A stretch of 35,219 bases of DNA. Origin: a virus. The translations under genes and the position numbers were made by a program. Numbering within the stretch: position 1 is the first letter of the stretch; each line of letters opens with the position of its first letter. The notes below the pieces were generated by a model. The model saw only the letters and a list, made by a program, of their open reading frames with translations, had not been told where the DNA came from and searched no databases. Shown one piece after another: positions 1 to 7,570 of the stretch. The stretch lies in the IMG/VR virus record IMGVR_UViG_3300048587_000669, positions 1 through 35,219 of that record, one strand, 5' to 3'.

Positions 1-54
1 CTGCCGGGAGCCCCGCCGGCGCTGCCGGTCGGGGCGGTGCGGGAGTGACCCGCG
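1..54. other. left edge, no gene seen
   Basis: This short GC-rich stretch lies downstream of the last minus-strand gene. I see no start, stop or hairpin in it that I can assign. It is the point where the minus-strand phage operon leaves the window. Confidence 0.4.
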
Positions 55-291
55 TCAGAGGGCGTATTCGCCGCGGCGGAAATGCTGGTCCGCGATGTCC
101 TTCAGCTTCGCCGTCGCATCCGAAAGCCAGGCCGCTTCGCCCCAGAGCACCGTCTCGGGGTCCGCGCCAAAATGGTCCGCGCTGGCCTGGGTGAGTTCGG
201 CGAGGAGGGCGTCGAACTCCACCTTCTTCGCGAGGAAGGCTGCCAGGCTGTTTTCCTGGTTGCGGGCGGCGCGGGCTTCGCGGTCGGTCAT
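55..291 (-). CDS. hypothetical 78-aa phage protein
   Basis: I do not recognise the family. The protein is charged and probably helical, with a basic N-terminus (MTDREARAARNQE) and an acidic middle. It has no Cys motif, signal peptide or membrane segment. The frame stays open upstream to 357, but I chose the ATG at 291 because GGAG sits 6 nt before it. The gene lies about 100 bp downstream of a DNA methylase and is probably the distal end of the same minus-strand unit. A small prophage accessory protein is the most that can be said. Confidence 0.5.
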   Translation of the reverse strand: MTDREARAARNQENSLAAFLAKKVEFDALLAELTQASADHFGADPETVLWGEAAWLSDATAKLKDIADQHFRRGEYAL

Positions 292-394
292 GATCGTCTC
301 CGTCGTGGTGCAGGGCATCCCCTGCGTGTGACGGACCATTCGCGCTGTGCCGCCCACGAGCCAAGCAAGATGCAGCGGCGCGGAATTGCTATGT

Positions 395-1657
395 TTAGGC
401 GGTCTGGATTACATCATGATCGACGACCCTGCGGGCTGCGGCGATATCAGCGAAGATGCGATCATCCCCCTCCAGCACGGCGGCTTCGCCGGTCGTCTCC
501 TGCCAGCGCCGGACGATGACATCGGCATAGGCAGGATCGATCTCCAGCAACACGGCACGCCGCCCCGTCCGCTCCGCCGCGATCATGGTGGTGCCCGACC
601 CGCCGAAGCAGTCCAGCACCGTGTCGCGCGGCTTGCTGCTGTTGCGGATCGCACGCTCGACCAGCGCCACCGGCTTCATGGTGGGATGGAGGTCGCTGCG
701 GGCCGGCTTGTCGAAGTGCCAGACGTTTCCCTGGTCACGCGCGCCGCACCAATAGTGCTGACTGCCCTGGCGCCAGCCGTAGAGCATCGCCTCGAACTGC
801 TGGTGGTAGTCGGCGCGGCCGAGGGCGAAGGTGTTCTTCGCCCAGATGATGGTGCTCGACCATTTGCCGCCTGCCTCCTGCCAGACGCGATGCAGCGTCG
901 GCCATTCGGAGGAAGACATGCAGACGTAGCAGGCGCCCTTGGTGACCGAGAGCAGGTTGGCCAGCGCGGGACGGAGGAAGTCGGGAAAGCCGCCGCCGAG
1001 CGCGTCATTGGCGATGGTCATCTTGGCCGCGGTGCCGCCCTCGTAGGCCACGTTGTAGGGTGGATCGACGAAGCCCATGTCGGCCAAGTGGCCGGCGCCA
1101 AGGGCGCGCTGCACGTCGGCCAGCTGCGTCGCGTCGCCGCAGAGCAGGCGGTGGTCGCCACAGCGCCAGAGATCCCCGGTGCGCGACACGGGCACCACGG
1201 GCGGGGGCGGCGCTTCGTCGGCGTCATCGCCGAGGCCGGCATCAGCCGCCGCCAGCAGCCGGTCCAGCTCCATGCCGGAGAAGCCGAGCACGTCCAGGTC
1301 GACCACCGCATCGTCGCGGATGCGCGCGATCTCGGCGGCGAGCAGCGCCTCGTCCCAACCAGAGTTCAGCGCGATCTGGTTGTCCGCGAGCCGCAGGGCA
1401 CGCGCCTGCGCCGGGGAAAGGTGGCCAAGCCGCAGCACCGGCACGGCGGCCAGCCCGAGCTGCTTCGCGGCCATGACGCGGCCGTGGCCGGCAATGAGCA
1501 CGCCCTCGGCGTCGATCAGCACCGGATTCACGAAGCCGAACTCGGCGATGGACGCCGCGATCTGCGCCACCTGCGACGGCGAATGCGTGCGCGCGTTCTC
1601 GGCATAGGGGACCAGCGCTGCCAGCGGCAGAGCGGAGATCACGAGGTCAGGCTGCAT
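395..1657 (-). CDS. ParB-fold/DNA methylase fusion (beta-type N4/N6 methyltransferase)
   Basis: 420 aa. An N-terminal ParB/Srx-like domain (about residues 10-75) contains the phosphate-binding-type box AGHGR. A SAM-dependent DNA methylase follows. Catalytic motif IV is DPPYN near residue 195, and the SAM-binding motif LDCFGGSGTT comes later, near residue 345. That order is typical of beta-class amino methyltransferases. ParB-methylase fusions are common in alphaproteobacterial prophages and are thought to methylate adenine or cytosine-N4 in phage or host DNA. The ATG at 1657 was chosen because GGAGG lies 9 nt upstream. It overlaps the stop of the preceding methylase by 11 nt, so the two are probably co-translated. 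The target sequence cannot be read from the protein. Confidence 0.88.
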   Translation of the reverse strand: MQPDLVISALPLAALVPYAENARTHSPSQVAQIAASIAEFGFVNPVLIDAEGVLIAGHGRVMAAKQLGLAAVPVLRLGHLSPAQARALRLADNQIALNSGWDEALLAAEIARIRDDAVVDLDVLGFSGMELDRLLAAADAGLGDDADEAPPPPVVPVSRTGDLWRCGDHRLLCGDATQLADVQRALGAGHLADMGFVDPPYNVAYEGGTAAKMTIANDALGGGFPDFLRPALANLLSVTKGACYVCMSSSEWPTLHRVWQEAGGKWSSTIIWAKNTFALGRADYHQQFEAMLYGWRQGSQHYWCGARDQGNVWHFDKPARSDLHPTMKPVALVERAIRNSSKPRDTVLDCFGGSGTTMIAAERTGRRAVLLEIDPAYADVIVRRWQETTGEAAVLEGDDRIFADIAAARRVVDHDVIQTA

Positions 1658-3116
1658 TCGCGGTGACCTCCATTCGCGCCGCGGCCACGGCGTCGTAATC
1701 GCGGCCATCGTCCGACAGCGTCACGGGCAAGTCGGGATGCAGCATCCGCCAGCGGGCGATCGCCAGATCCACATACGCGGGCGCCAGTTCGATGGCGCGC
1801 ACGCGGCGACCAATGCGCTGGCCCGCCAGGATGGTGGTGCCCGAGCCGCCAAAGGGCTCGAACACGACCTCGCCTTCGTCCGTGTAGGTCCGCATGAGAA
1901 AGTCCGGCAGCACCACCGGGAACACTGCGGGGTGTTCGGTCTCGATGCCGCGGCCCTTGTGGCGGGTCAGGCGCAGCACGTTGTCGGGGATGCGGAAGTC
2001 CTGCACCGGCAACCCGGCATGCTGATATTCCGAGATGGTCCCGTCGGCGGCGCGCAGCCCGCTGCCCTTGTTCGGCGTGCCGGCCCATTTGCAGGGGACG
2101 ATTTTGTTCGCCTGGCGGGCCTGGCGATTGAAGTGGAAGACGAACTCGAAGGCGGGTGCGAGGCGGCCGTTCCAATCGCCGGGCAGGCCGGGCCCCTGGT
2201 CCCAGGTGTAGAGGCCAAAGCGTCGCCAGCCGCGGGCGCGCATCCAGTCGAGCCATCCGGCCCAGTACGGGATCCATTCGCTGTCGCGGTGGATCAGCCC
2301 CAGGTTCACCAGCACCTGGCCATCCGGCCGCAAGGCGGCGTCGAGATGCTGGAACACGCCCTGCATCAGGGCATCCCAATCGGTGCCACCGCCGGTGGTG
2401 TAGTCGCGCTGGTTCCCATAGGGCGGCGACGTGAACAGCAGCGCGGCGCGGTCCTCACCCATCACCCGCGCCACGGTGGCGGCGTCGGTGCTGTCACCGC
2501 AGAGCAGGCGATGCTCGCCGAGCAGCCACAGCTCGCCGGGGCGGGTGACGGCCTGGCGCGGCGGCTCCGGATCGGCATCGGCGGGGTCGTCCGCCGGCTC
2601 CTCCCCGGCGCCCGCCGCGCCTGCCGCACCGCCCCCCTCGGCGGGATCCGCGGACAGAGCCTCGGGCGCGTCGCCGTCGGACACGGCATCTCCAGCCGCC
2701 GCGAGGATGTCCGCGAGCTCATCCGCCGAGAAGCCGAGCGCCGCGAGATCGATGTCCTGCGCCGCCTGCACCGCGGCGAGCGCGTCACGCAGCAGCGCCT
2801 GGTCCCAAGTCGCGTTCTCCGCGATGCGATTGTCCGCGAGCCGCAGCGCCTCCTTCTGCGCGGCGGAAAGGTGCCGCAGCACGATGACTGGCACCTTGGC
2901 GATGCCGAGTGCGGACGCCGCCTCGAGCCGCCCGTGCCCGGCGATCAGCACGCCGGCCTCGTCCACCAGCAGCGGATTGGTGAACCCGAAGGACAGCATG
3001 CTGGTTTTGATCTGCTCAAGCTGCGCGGCGCTGTGCACCCGGGCGTTGCCGGCGTGCGGGCGCAGCTCCGCCACCGGACGCAGCAGGATCTTCGCCGCCA
3101 TCCAGGGGAGCGTCAT
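1647..3116 (-). CDS. second ParB-fold/DNA methylase fusion
   Basis: 489 aa, with the same architecture as the next gene downstream, so the two are paralogues. A ParB-like N-terminus (about residues 10-80, AGHGR box) is followed by an Ala/Asp/Glu/Pro-rich linker (about 160-205). The methylase domain has motif IV as TSPPYG near residue 230 and motif I as FEPFGGSGTT near 418. SPPY rather than DPPY is more often seen in N4-cytosine methylases, so the two enzymes may modify different bases; that is inference. The start is uncertain. The ATG at 3116 is used, with another at 3101 and open frame to 3167, and no strong ribosome site. A GCAAACC repeat cluster lies directly upstream. Confidence 0.85.
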   Translation of the reverse strand: MTLPWMAAKILLRPVAELRPHAGNARVHSAAQLEQIKTSMLSFGFTNPLLVDEAGVLIAGHGRLEAASALGIAKVPVIVLRHLSAAQKEALRLADNRIAENATWDQALLRDALAAVQAAQDIDLAALGFSADELADILAAAGDAVSDGDAPEALSADPAEGGGAAGAAGAGEEPADDPADADPEPPRQAVTRPGELWLLGEHRLLCGDSTDAATVARVMGEDRAALLFTSPPYGNQRDYTTGGGTDWDALMQGVFQHLDAALRPDGQVLVNLGLIHRDSEWIPYWAGWLDWMRARGWRRFGLYTWDQGPGLPGDWNGRLAPAFEFVFHFNRQARQANKIVPCKWAGTPNKGSGLRAADGTISEYQHAGLPVQDFRIPDNVLRLTRHKGRGIETEHPAVFPVVLPDFLMRTYTDEGEVVFEPFGGSGTTILAGQRIGRRVRAIELAPAYVDLAIARWRMLHPDLPVTLSDDGRDYDAVAAARMEVTANAA

Positions 3117-3476
3117 GGAGCCATCCGAATCTGGGAGTGGGTGCAAACCATGCGGCCGCCAGTGCAAACCGTGCGCGGCATGGTTTGCGGTCTATCTGGC
3201 TGATCGCACGGGGAAAAGGCTGCAAACCGCAACCCTGTTTTTCGGCCTGGCGCTAGCGATGTTGCGCGCTTCCGCCCCCCGCATACAGCGGGGCCAGGAA
3301 GGACCCTGCTGCTCGAGAGCCACTGTCTCGATTGAGCCGCAGCGTGGCTGCTCAGCCGCGGCGCTCTCGCACCTTCTCTACGTGTCTTGCTTTTAGCCTT
3401 ATCGATTTCGGTGCCGCTACGGGGTGAATTGTAACAGCGTGACCGGGACGGAGCAGAGCGCCCCGGCCACGCTGCC
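3117..3476. promoter_or_regulatory. non-coding gap with GCAAACC repeat cluster
   Basis: No convincing gene lies in these 360 bp. The part next to the methylase start holds four copies of the heptamer GCAAACC: direct at 3143 and 3164, inverted (GGTTTGC) at 3182 and direct at 3222. Copies one and three extend into a perfect 11-bp inverted repeat, GCAAACCATGC (3143-3153) and GCATGGTTTGC (3178-3188). The position suggests an operator or promoter for the minus-strand methylase pair. The rest of the gap is AT-richer around 3390-3435 and carries a hairpin next to the upstream gene's stop codon. Confidence 0.55.
3436..3473 (-). terminator. possible terminator hairpin
   Basis: AGCGTGACCGGG (3436-3447) can pair with CCCGGCCACGCT (3462-3473), 11 of 12 positions, with a 14-nt loop. 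It begins 4 nt past the stop of the minus-strand gene 3477-4031. On the minus strand it is followed by TTACAATT, which is only weakly T-rich, so termination is uncertain. Confidence 0.4.
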
Positions 3477-4031
3477 TCACGCTGCGTTCGCCCGCGGCGT
3501 GAGGCCGAAGTGCATGGCCAGCGTGCCCAACGTGCCGACCAGGATGCCCTGCCCGACAGGGCCATGCACCGTCCGTCCCGCCCAGCCCTGGCGCATCGAC
3601 CACTCGCGGACTGAGAACTCCAGGCCAACGACGAACCATGCGCAGGAGCCGCAGGGGCTTTCGTGCCCACCGAGCAGATCCAGTGCCGCCGCAACACGGC
3701 GCCGGGCCTCGATCTGCATGGTGGAGAGCGTGTCGACGCGCGAGCCGGGGATGCGCAGGAGCTGCGACGTCGACATGCTGTCGAAGCAGGCGGCGCGGAA
3801 CAGCCCGCGGAAGATCTCACCCGCTTCGTGCATCTGCGCCGTTATGCTGCCGCTGGCGAGCATCATGCCCAGGGTGTCCACGGCGCGGCGATGCTGCACG
3901 GGCGTGCCGGTCTCGGGATCGGCAGTGCGTATCGGTCCCGAGAAGGCGCCATGCTGCAGCCGCCACTTCGACGGCTTCGCCAGATCGTCGTGCTTCGCCT
4001 TCGACGCTTTGGGCTTGCGCTTACCGGCCAT
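3477..4031 (-). CDS. hypothetical 184-aa prophage protein (DUF6456-like)
   Basis: A lysine-rich N-terminus (MAGKRKPKASKAKHDD) leads into a helical domain containing GSITAQMHEAGEIFRGLF and a C-terminal stretch with WFVVGLEFSVREWSMRQGW. The arrangement is reminiscent of DUF6456-type proteins of alphaproteobacteria, but that is from memory. The function is unknown, and DNA association is plausible from the basic N-terminus. The ATG at 4031 is preceded by GGAG at about 9 nt. The gene overlaps the one upstream by 11 nt, and a candidate terminator hairpin follows its stop. Confidence 0.7.
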   Translation of the reverse strand: MAGKRKPKASKAKHDDLAKPSKWRLQHGAFSGPIRTADPETGTPVQHRRAVDTLGMMLASGSITAQMHEAGEIFRGLFRAACFDSMSTSQLLRIPGSRVDTLSTMQIEARRRVAAALDLLGGHESPCGSCAWFVVGLEFSVREWSMRQGWAGRTVHGPVGQGILVGTLGTLAMHFGLTPRANAA

Positions 4032-4251
4032 GATGATTCTCCGCGTTACGACGCCCCCAGCGCCGGTTGGCTTCGTTGGTGATGGCCTGGCGCAGCCAGT
4101 CGTCGGTGATCTCGGCGATCGGCAAGGCGGCGACGCCATGCCGGTGCCACGCGGCTGCACGCATGGCGTTGACCTCGCTGTCGTTGGTCGGGCTGCGCGT
4201 GCCGCGGTCGAGGCAGGACCGAGGCGGTTGCGGTGCGCCGTGCATGCTCAT
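4021..4251 (-). CDS. hypothetical 76-aa protein
   Basis: A small basic protein with no family I recognise. Its C-terminal half (ALPIAEITDDWLRQAITNEANRRWGRR) looks like an amphipathic helix, so it may be an adaptor or DNA-binding peptide. The start at 4251 forms an ATGA overlap with the stop of the RuvC-like gene, and its own stop lies inside the start region of the next gene. That two-sided coupling is the main evidence that it is real. Confidence 0.55.
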   Translation of the reverse strand: MSMHGAPQPPRSCLDRGTRSPTNDSEVNAMRAAAWHRHGVAALPIAEITDDWLRQAITNEANRRWGRRNAENHHGR

Positions 4252-4793
4252 GCGCGGCCTCCAGTGGGGTCGGTGGCCCAGAGCAGCAGGGCGATGGCAT
4301 CGGCCTCATTGTCGTCGGCCGGCAGAAACCCGCGAGCGCGGATGGCCTCGATCATCGCAGCCTTGTCGGCATTGCCCTTGCCGGTGGCGTAGCGCTTGAT
4401 CGTGCCGACGGGGACGCCCTCGTAGGGCACCTCATGCTCCTCGCACCACGAGGTCAGCGTGGCGAGGAAGCCGCCGTAAACGTGGCTGGCGTCGGTTCCG
4501 GCGTGGCGGCGCACCTCCTCGAATACCACGCGCCGGAGGCCGTGCGCGTGCATGGCGATTTCGACGAGCCAGTCGGTGAAGCGGAGATAGCGCATGCCAC
4601 CGCCCTCGAAGCGGCCGGGCTTGAAGGTCATGGTGCCGGAGGTCGTTCCGCCGTCCCCGAAGCGCAGGGCCCAGCCGCTGGTGGTGCCAAGGTCGAGGGC
4701 CAGGATGCCCGGCTTGCGCGGCCGGTACAGATTGGGATCGGGCAGGACGGTGCTTGCGCCGGGGGCAGGCATGGTGAGAGTCGCGAAATCCAT
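4248..4793 (-). CDS. RuvC-like Holliday-junction nuclease
   Basis: 181 aa. The RNase H-fold signature ILALDLGTTSGWALR supplies the first catalytic Asp (D34). VVFEEVRRH gives the conserved Glu pair (E92/E93). The C-terminal DDNEADAIALL helix (160-169) carries the final acidic residues. This is the layout of RuvC-type crossover-junction endonucleases found in alphaproteobacterial phages, which resolve branched DNA during replication or packaging. The frame is open to 5222, but the upstream part is translated repeat array. I chose the ATG at 4793, with GGAG 9 nt before it. The gene is just downstream of the candidate origin. Confidence 0.82.
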   Translation of the reverse strand: MDFATLTMPAPGASTVLPDPNLYRPRKPGILALDLGTTSGWALRFGDGGTTSGTMTFKPGRFEGGGMRYLRFTDWLVEIAMHAHGLRRVVFEEVRRHAGTDASHVYGGFLATLTSWCEEHEVPYEGVPVGTIKRYATGKGNADKAAMIEAIRARGFLPADDNEADAIALLLWATDPTGGRA

Positions 4794-4934
4794 GGTGGTC
4801 TCCGAGAGGGGATTATCCTGGTGAGGGCGGCGACGGCGCGGTTCTTGGCGGAGCTCGCCGTCGCTGCCCGGCTTGGGTGGATTGACCCTGGTGGGTGGTG
4901 GTCCACGAACCCGAACCAGGCGCCCCCGGGTGTG

Positions 4935-4967
4935 GTGTGCGCGCGTCTTTTGGACGCGCACGCACAC
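4935..4967. repeat. strong GC hairpin
   Basis: GCGCGTC (4941-4947) and GACGCGC (4953-4959) form a perfect 7-bp stem around TTTTG. After a 2-nt bulge the stem extends with GTGTGC (4935-4940) and GCACAC (4962-4967). It lies between the 9-mer array and the RuvC-like gene. Confidence 0.65.
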
Positions 4968-4982
4968 CCCCCGTAGGGGGGT
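4966..4982. repeat. ACCCCCC/GGGGGGT hairpin
   Basis: A perfect 7-bp inverted repeat around GTA, directly next to the preceding hairpin and 9 nt before the first 9-mer of the array. It could be part of an origin or a transcript-end structure. There is no clear T-tract on either strand beyond TTTT at 4987-4990. Confidence 0.6.
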
Positions 4983-4990
4983 AGCATTTT

Positions 4991-5189
4991 GCGGAACTTG
5001 CGGAACTTGCCTAAGGCACTGATTTCGTGAGTTATTTTGAAGTTCCGCAAACAAGTTCCGCACGGCCTCGCTGCGGAACTTGCGGAACTTGGTCAACCCA
5101 CTGATATCGCTGGGCGATTCAAGTTCCGCAGGTAAGTTCCGCAGGCTTGCGGAACTTGCGGAACATGGAAGTTCCGCAGCAAGTTCCGC
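4991..5189. repeat. 12-copy 9-mer array GCGGAACTT in three FF-RR units
   Basis: Forward copies of GCGGAACTT start at 4991, 5000, 5073, 5082, 5149 and 5158 (the last has one mismatch). Inverted copies (AAGTTCCGC) start at 5040, 5053, 5121, 5134, 5169 and 5181. They form three units, each with two head-to-tail forward copies followed by two inverted copies. Forward copies are exactly 9 nt apart and inverted ones 12-13 nt apart. The first two units share a spacer core CACTGATWTCG; the third has almost no spacer. Each unit can fold into a hairpin or bind a dimeric protein. The array lies 30 bp past the primase/helicase stop. Confidence 0.9.
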
Positions 5190-5218
5190 ACAGTGCGGTA
5201 TCGTATCGAAGTGGCGTT

Positions 5219-7570
5219 TCATGCCTGGGCCTCCGGGTCGTTCAGCACCCAGATTTCTGGATTCTCGACGGGCAGAACTGCGTTGTTGGTCTCCGATTGG
5301 AAGTGCGTCGGCAGCAGCGGGACTAGGGTGCGCGTGATTTCGCCGGTCTCAGGATCGACCGTCTCGCCGTCCGTCCCGAAGAGCATGTCCTGCACCAGGA
5401 GGTAGCCCTTGGTGGATTTGCTGACGGGAATATCGAGCTCGGGCGCCTGGCGCAGGAACTTGATGTAGCCCTTGTTGGCGAGGACGTTGATGCGGCGGGC
5501 GATGGTGTCGTCACCGCCCAGCCCGTGCGTGTTCTCGAACTGTGCGGCGAAGGCGCTGCCGGTGAAGACCTTCCCCTCGCGAGCCTCGTTGGCGATGATT
5601 TGCAGGATGACGTCGTGGCGCCGGCTGCGCTCGGCATCGAGCTTGCCGCCGATGTCTTTCCGCACCAGGCGCTGGCCCGTACGATCGAGCTCCACCCAGG
5701 CGCCGCCACGCTTGTCGACTAGCATCGGCTCGAGGCCGGGCCCGTTGCGCAGCTCGACATGCAGTTCGCGCTCGGTCTGCTCCTCGTCGGGGCGGAACAA
5801 GATGGCGCCCGAGGTGTAGTAGCCGCGCAGCGCACTGGCGCCGGACAGCGCCATGAAGGGATCGTCCTTCACCTGCTGCTTGCTGAGCTTCTTCGTGTGA
5901 TGGGCGAGAATGATGCCGGCCTCGGGGGCAACCTGGTCGCGCAATGCTTCAACGCGGCTCTGCAGGAAGAACATCATCGCCCCGTTGTCGTTCTCGCCCT
6001 CGCCTGCGGGCCCGCCATCGAAGAGGTTCCGGATCGGATCGATGCAGATGATGTCGGGCGGCGCATCGGGGAACGCAGCGCGGATGGCGGCGGCGACGAG
6101 CGGCACGCCCGGGTCATCGAGCAGCATGCGCAGCTTCGGCGTGACGACCAGCGTGTCGCGGGCGCGCGCCACGACGCCGGGACTGAGGCGCAGCTGCTGC
6201 AGGCGCTCGCGCAGGTAGTGGTATTGGATCTCGGCCTGCAGATAGAACACCCGCAGCGGGCGCGGTGCGGTGAAGCGTAGGAAGGGTGCGCCGGCGGCGG
6301 CGTGCACCAGCAGGTTGATCAGGAAATCGGATTTGCCGACCTTCGGCGCGCCGCCCAGCACCAGCATCCCACCCGGGGTCAGCAGGCGCGGCCCGATCAG
6401 GTCGTCGGGCATCGGGGACGTGTCGTCGAGCAGAGTGCCCAGGGTGTGAGCCGGGACGGCGGCTGGCGGCGCGTCTCCCGCGCGAAGCAGCGCCGGCCCG
6501 TTGCGTTCGACATGCAGCGCCCAGAGGGCATCGGCTTCCGCCTTGAGGCGGTCCAGTGGCCAGGTGGGGCGCAGGCAGGCGGCGTTGTAACCGCAGATGG
6601 CCTCCCAGCCCTGGTCGGGCGTCAGGCGGCCATCATGCACCTGACGGATGAAGTGGCCGATGGCTGCGCTGGCGCCCTGGAAGCGGGTCCAGCTGTCCTG
6701 GCTCCCCTCGCGCACCGGCGTGGTGAGAACCGAATCCAGGCTGGGGCGGGTGGCGCCAGCGGCAGCGGTGGGCGGTTCCAGGCCCGGCATGGTGGGCATG
6801 GCCGCCACCGCCGCGGCAAAGTCGGGGAGCTCCACCTCGACCCTGGGGCGGTGCTCCCGGATCGTGACGCGCCGCTGCACGCCATGCTTTTGGTGGACCG
6901 TGCCGGGCACCCGGATCGGCTGGTGCGCGGAGCGGAAGTGAAGGTCGCCGCCAACCTTCTCCGCGACTTCGCCGCGCAGCGCGCAGACCCGCGCCAGATC
7001 CTCCCCCTCGGCCGGCTCGCTGAGCCGCCACCACGCATGGAGCTTGGCGGCCCCCTCGGCGGTGCGGCCGCCGCTTTCGACCAGGAGGGTGGGCGCGCCC
7101 AGGTGGTGGACCAGATGCGCCAGCTTGGCGGCGATGTCGCCGGCGTCGAGATCGACCACCACAGTCTGCATCTGCAGCACATGCTCGGCGCGGGCCTGGC
7201 CCTGCTCGGCGACGGTGCCGGGGATGACATAGACGGCGCTGCCCTCGCGCGCTGCCCAGGTGGCATAAGCGCTGAGGGATGCGGCGGCGTGCCGATCGGC
7301 CGGGACCCAGATGTTGTGGGGCTTGATGTTGAGCCCCTGGCCCTGATCGACGAAGCCGCGGACCGGGATCAGCCCGTCGCAGTAGCCGAACACCACGTCG
7401 AGGAAGCCGGCGATCTGCTCGATGTCCGGCGCCATGGGCGCAACGGCCGCAGGCATCGACTGCCCAGCGCCGGGAAGCCGATCCATCTCGATATTCCCAC
7501 TGGCGGGAATATCGGTCGCGCCATCATCCACCAGTGGCGCAGCGTCGTTGAAGTCGCCCCATGCGTTCAT
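5219..7570 (-). CDS. replication protein: primase-like domain plus RepA-type helicase/ATPase
   Basis: 783 aa. The N-terminal half (about residues 45-270) resembles the archaeo-eukaryotic primase fold of RepB/DUF-type primases: a VVVDLDAGD acidic strand, a VESGGRT...HAWWRL segment and an RSAHQPIRVPGT motif. The C-terminal half carries a RecA/AAA_25 ATPase. Its P-loop is LGGAPKVGKSD near residue 405, and the Walker B-type strand is IICIDPIRNLF near 508. An AHHTKK motif follows. The extreme C-terminus looks like a winged helix. It probably initiates element replication, with the adjacent 9-mer array as the natural target. The ATG at 7570 gives an ATGA overlap with the upstream nuclease gene; upstream open frame is ignored. 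Confidence 0.82.
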   Translation of the reverse strand: MNAWGDFNDAAPLVDDGATDIPASGNIEMDRLPGAGQSMPAAVAPMAPDIEQIAGFLDVVFGYCDGLIPVRGFVDQGQGLNIKPHNIWVPADRHAAASLSAYATWAAREGSAVYVIPGTVAEQGQARAEHVLQMQTVVVDLDAGDIAAKLAHLVHHLGAPTLLVESGGRTAEGAAKLHAWWRLSEPAEGEDLARVCALRGEVAEKVGGDLHFRSAHQPIRVPGTVHQKHGVQRRVTIREHRPRVEVELPDFAAAVAAMPTMPGLEPPTAAAGATRPSLDSVLTTPVREGSQDSWTRFQGASAAIGHFIRQVHDGRLTPDQGWEAICGYNAACLRPTWPLDRLKAEADALWALHVERNGPALLRAGDAPPAAVPAHTLGTLLDDTSPMPDDLIGPRLLTPGGMLVLGGAPKVGKSDFLINLLVHAAAGAPFLRFTAPRPLRVFYLQAEIQYHYLRERLQQLRLSPGVVARARDTLVVTPKLRMLLDDPGVPLVAAAIRAAFPDAPPDIICIDPIRNLFDGGPAGEGENDNGAMMFFLQSRVEALRDQVAPEAGIILAHHTKKLSKQQVKDDPFMALSGASALRGYYTSGAILFRPDEEQTERELHVELRNGPGLEPMLVDKRGGAWVELDRTGQRLVRKDIGGKLDAERSRRHDVILQIIANEAREGKVFTGSAFAAQFENTHGLGGDDTIARRINVLANKGYIKFLRQAPELDIPVSKSTKGYLLVQDMLFGTDGETVDPETGEITRTLVPLLPTHFQSETNNAVLPVENPEIWVLNDPEAQA

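Larger units (their letters stand above)
4794..5218. other. candidate replication origin, non-coding
   Basis: This 425-bp gap separates the primase/helicase gene from the RuvC-like gene. From right to left on the minus strand it holds the 12-copy 9-mer array (4991-5189), two strong GC hairpins (4935-4982) and the leader of the RuvC-like gene. Frames cross it only because the repeats lack stops; the translated product is repetitive, so I reject coding. Iteron-like repeats next to a replication initiator gene are the usual signature of a phage or plasmid origin. Origin function here is inferred. Confidence 0.6.

Noticed and set aside
347-3203. Long plus-strand frames opposite the two methylases (to 439 and 488 codons)
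   Set aside because: They are rich in His, Arg, Gln and Gly, show no domain, and mirror the strongly supported minus-strand methylases. They are the usual antisense open frames of high-GC DNA.
4991-5189. CRISPR array
   Set aside because: Repeats are only 9 nt, occur in both orientations, and have fixed short spacing; no unique spacers and no cas operon. The Cas4-like gene is a phage exonuclease.
4794-5222. N-terminal extension of the RuvC-like protein
   Set aside because: The frame is open but encodes translated repeats (KFRKFR, RQVPQVPQ), while a good ribosome site precedes the ATG at 4793.
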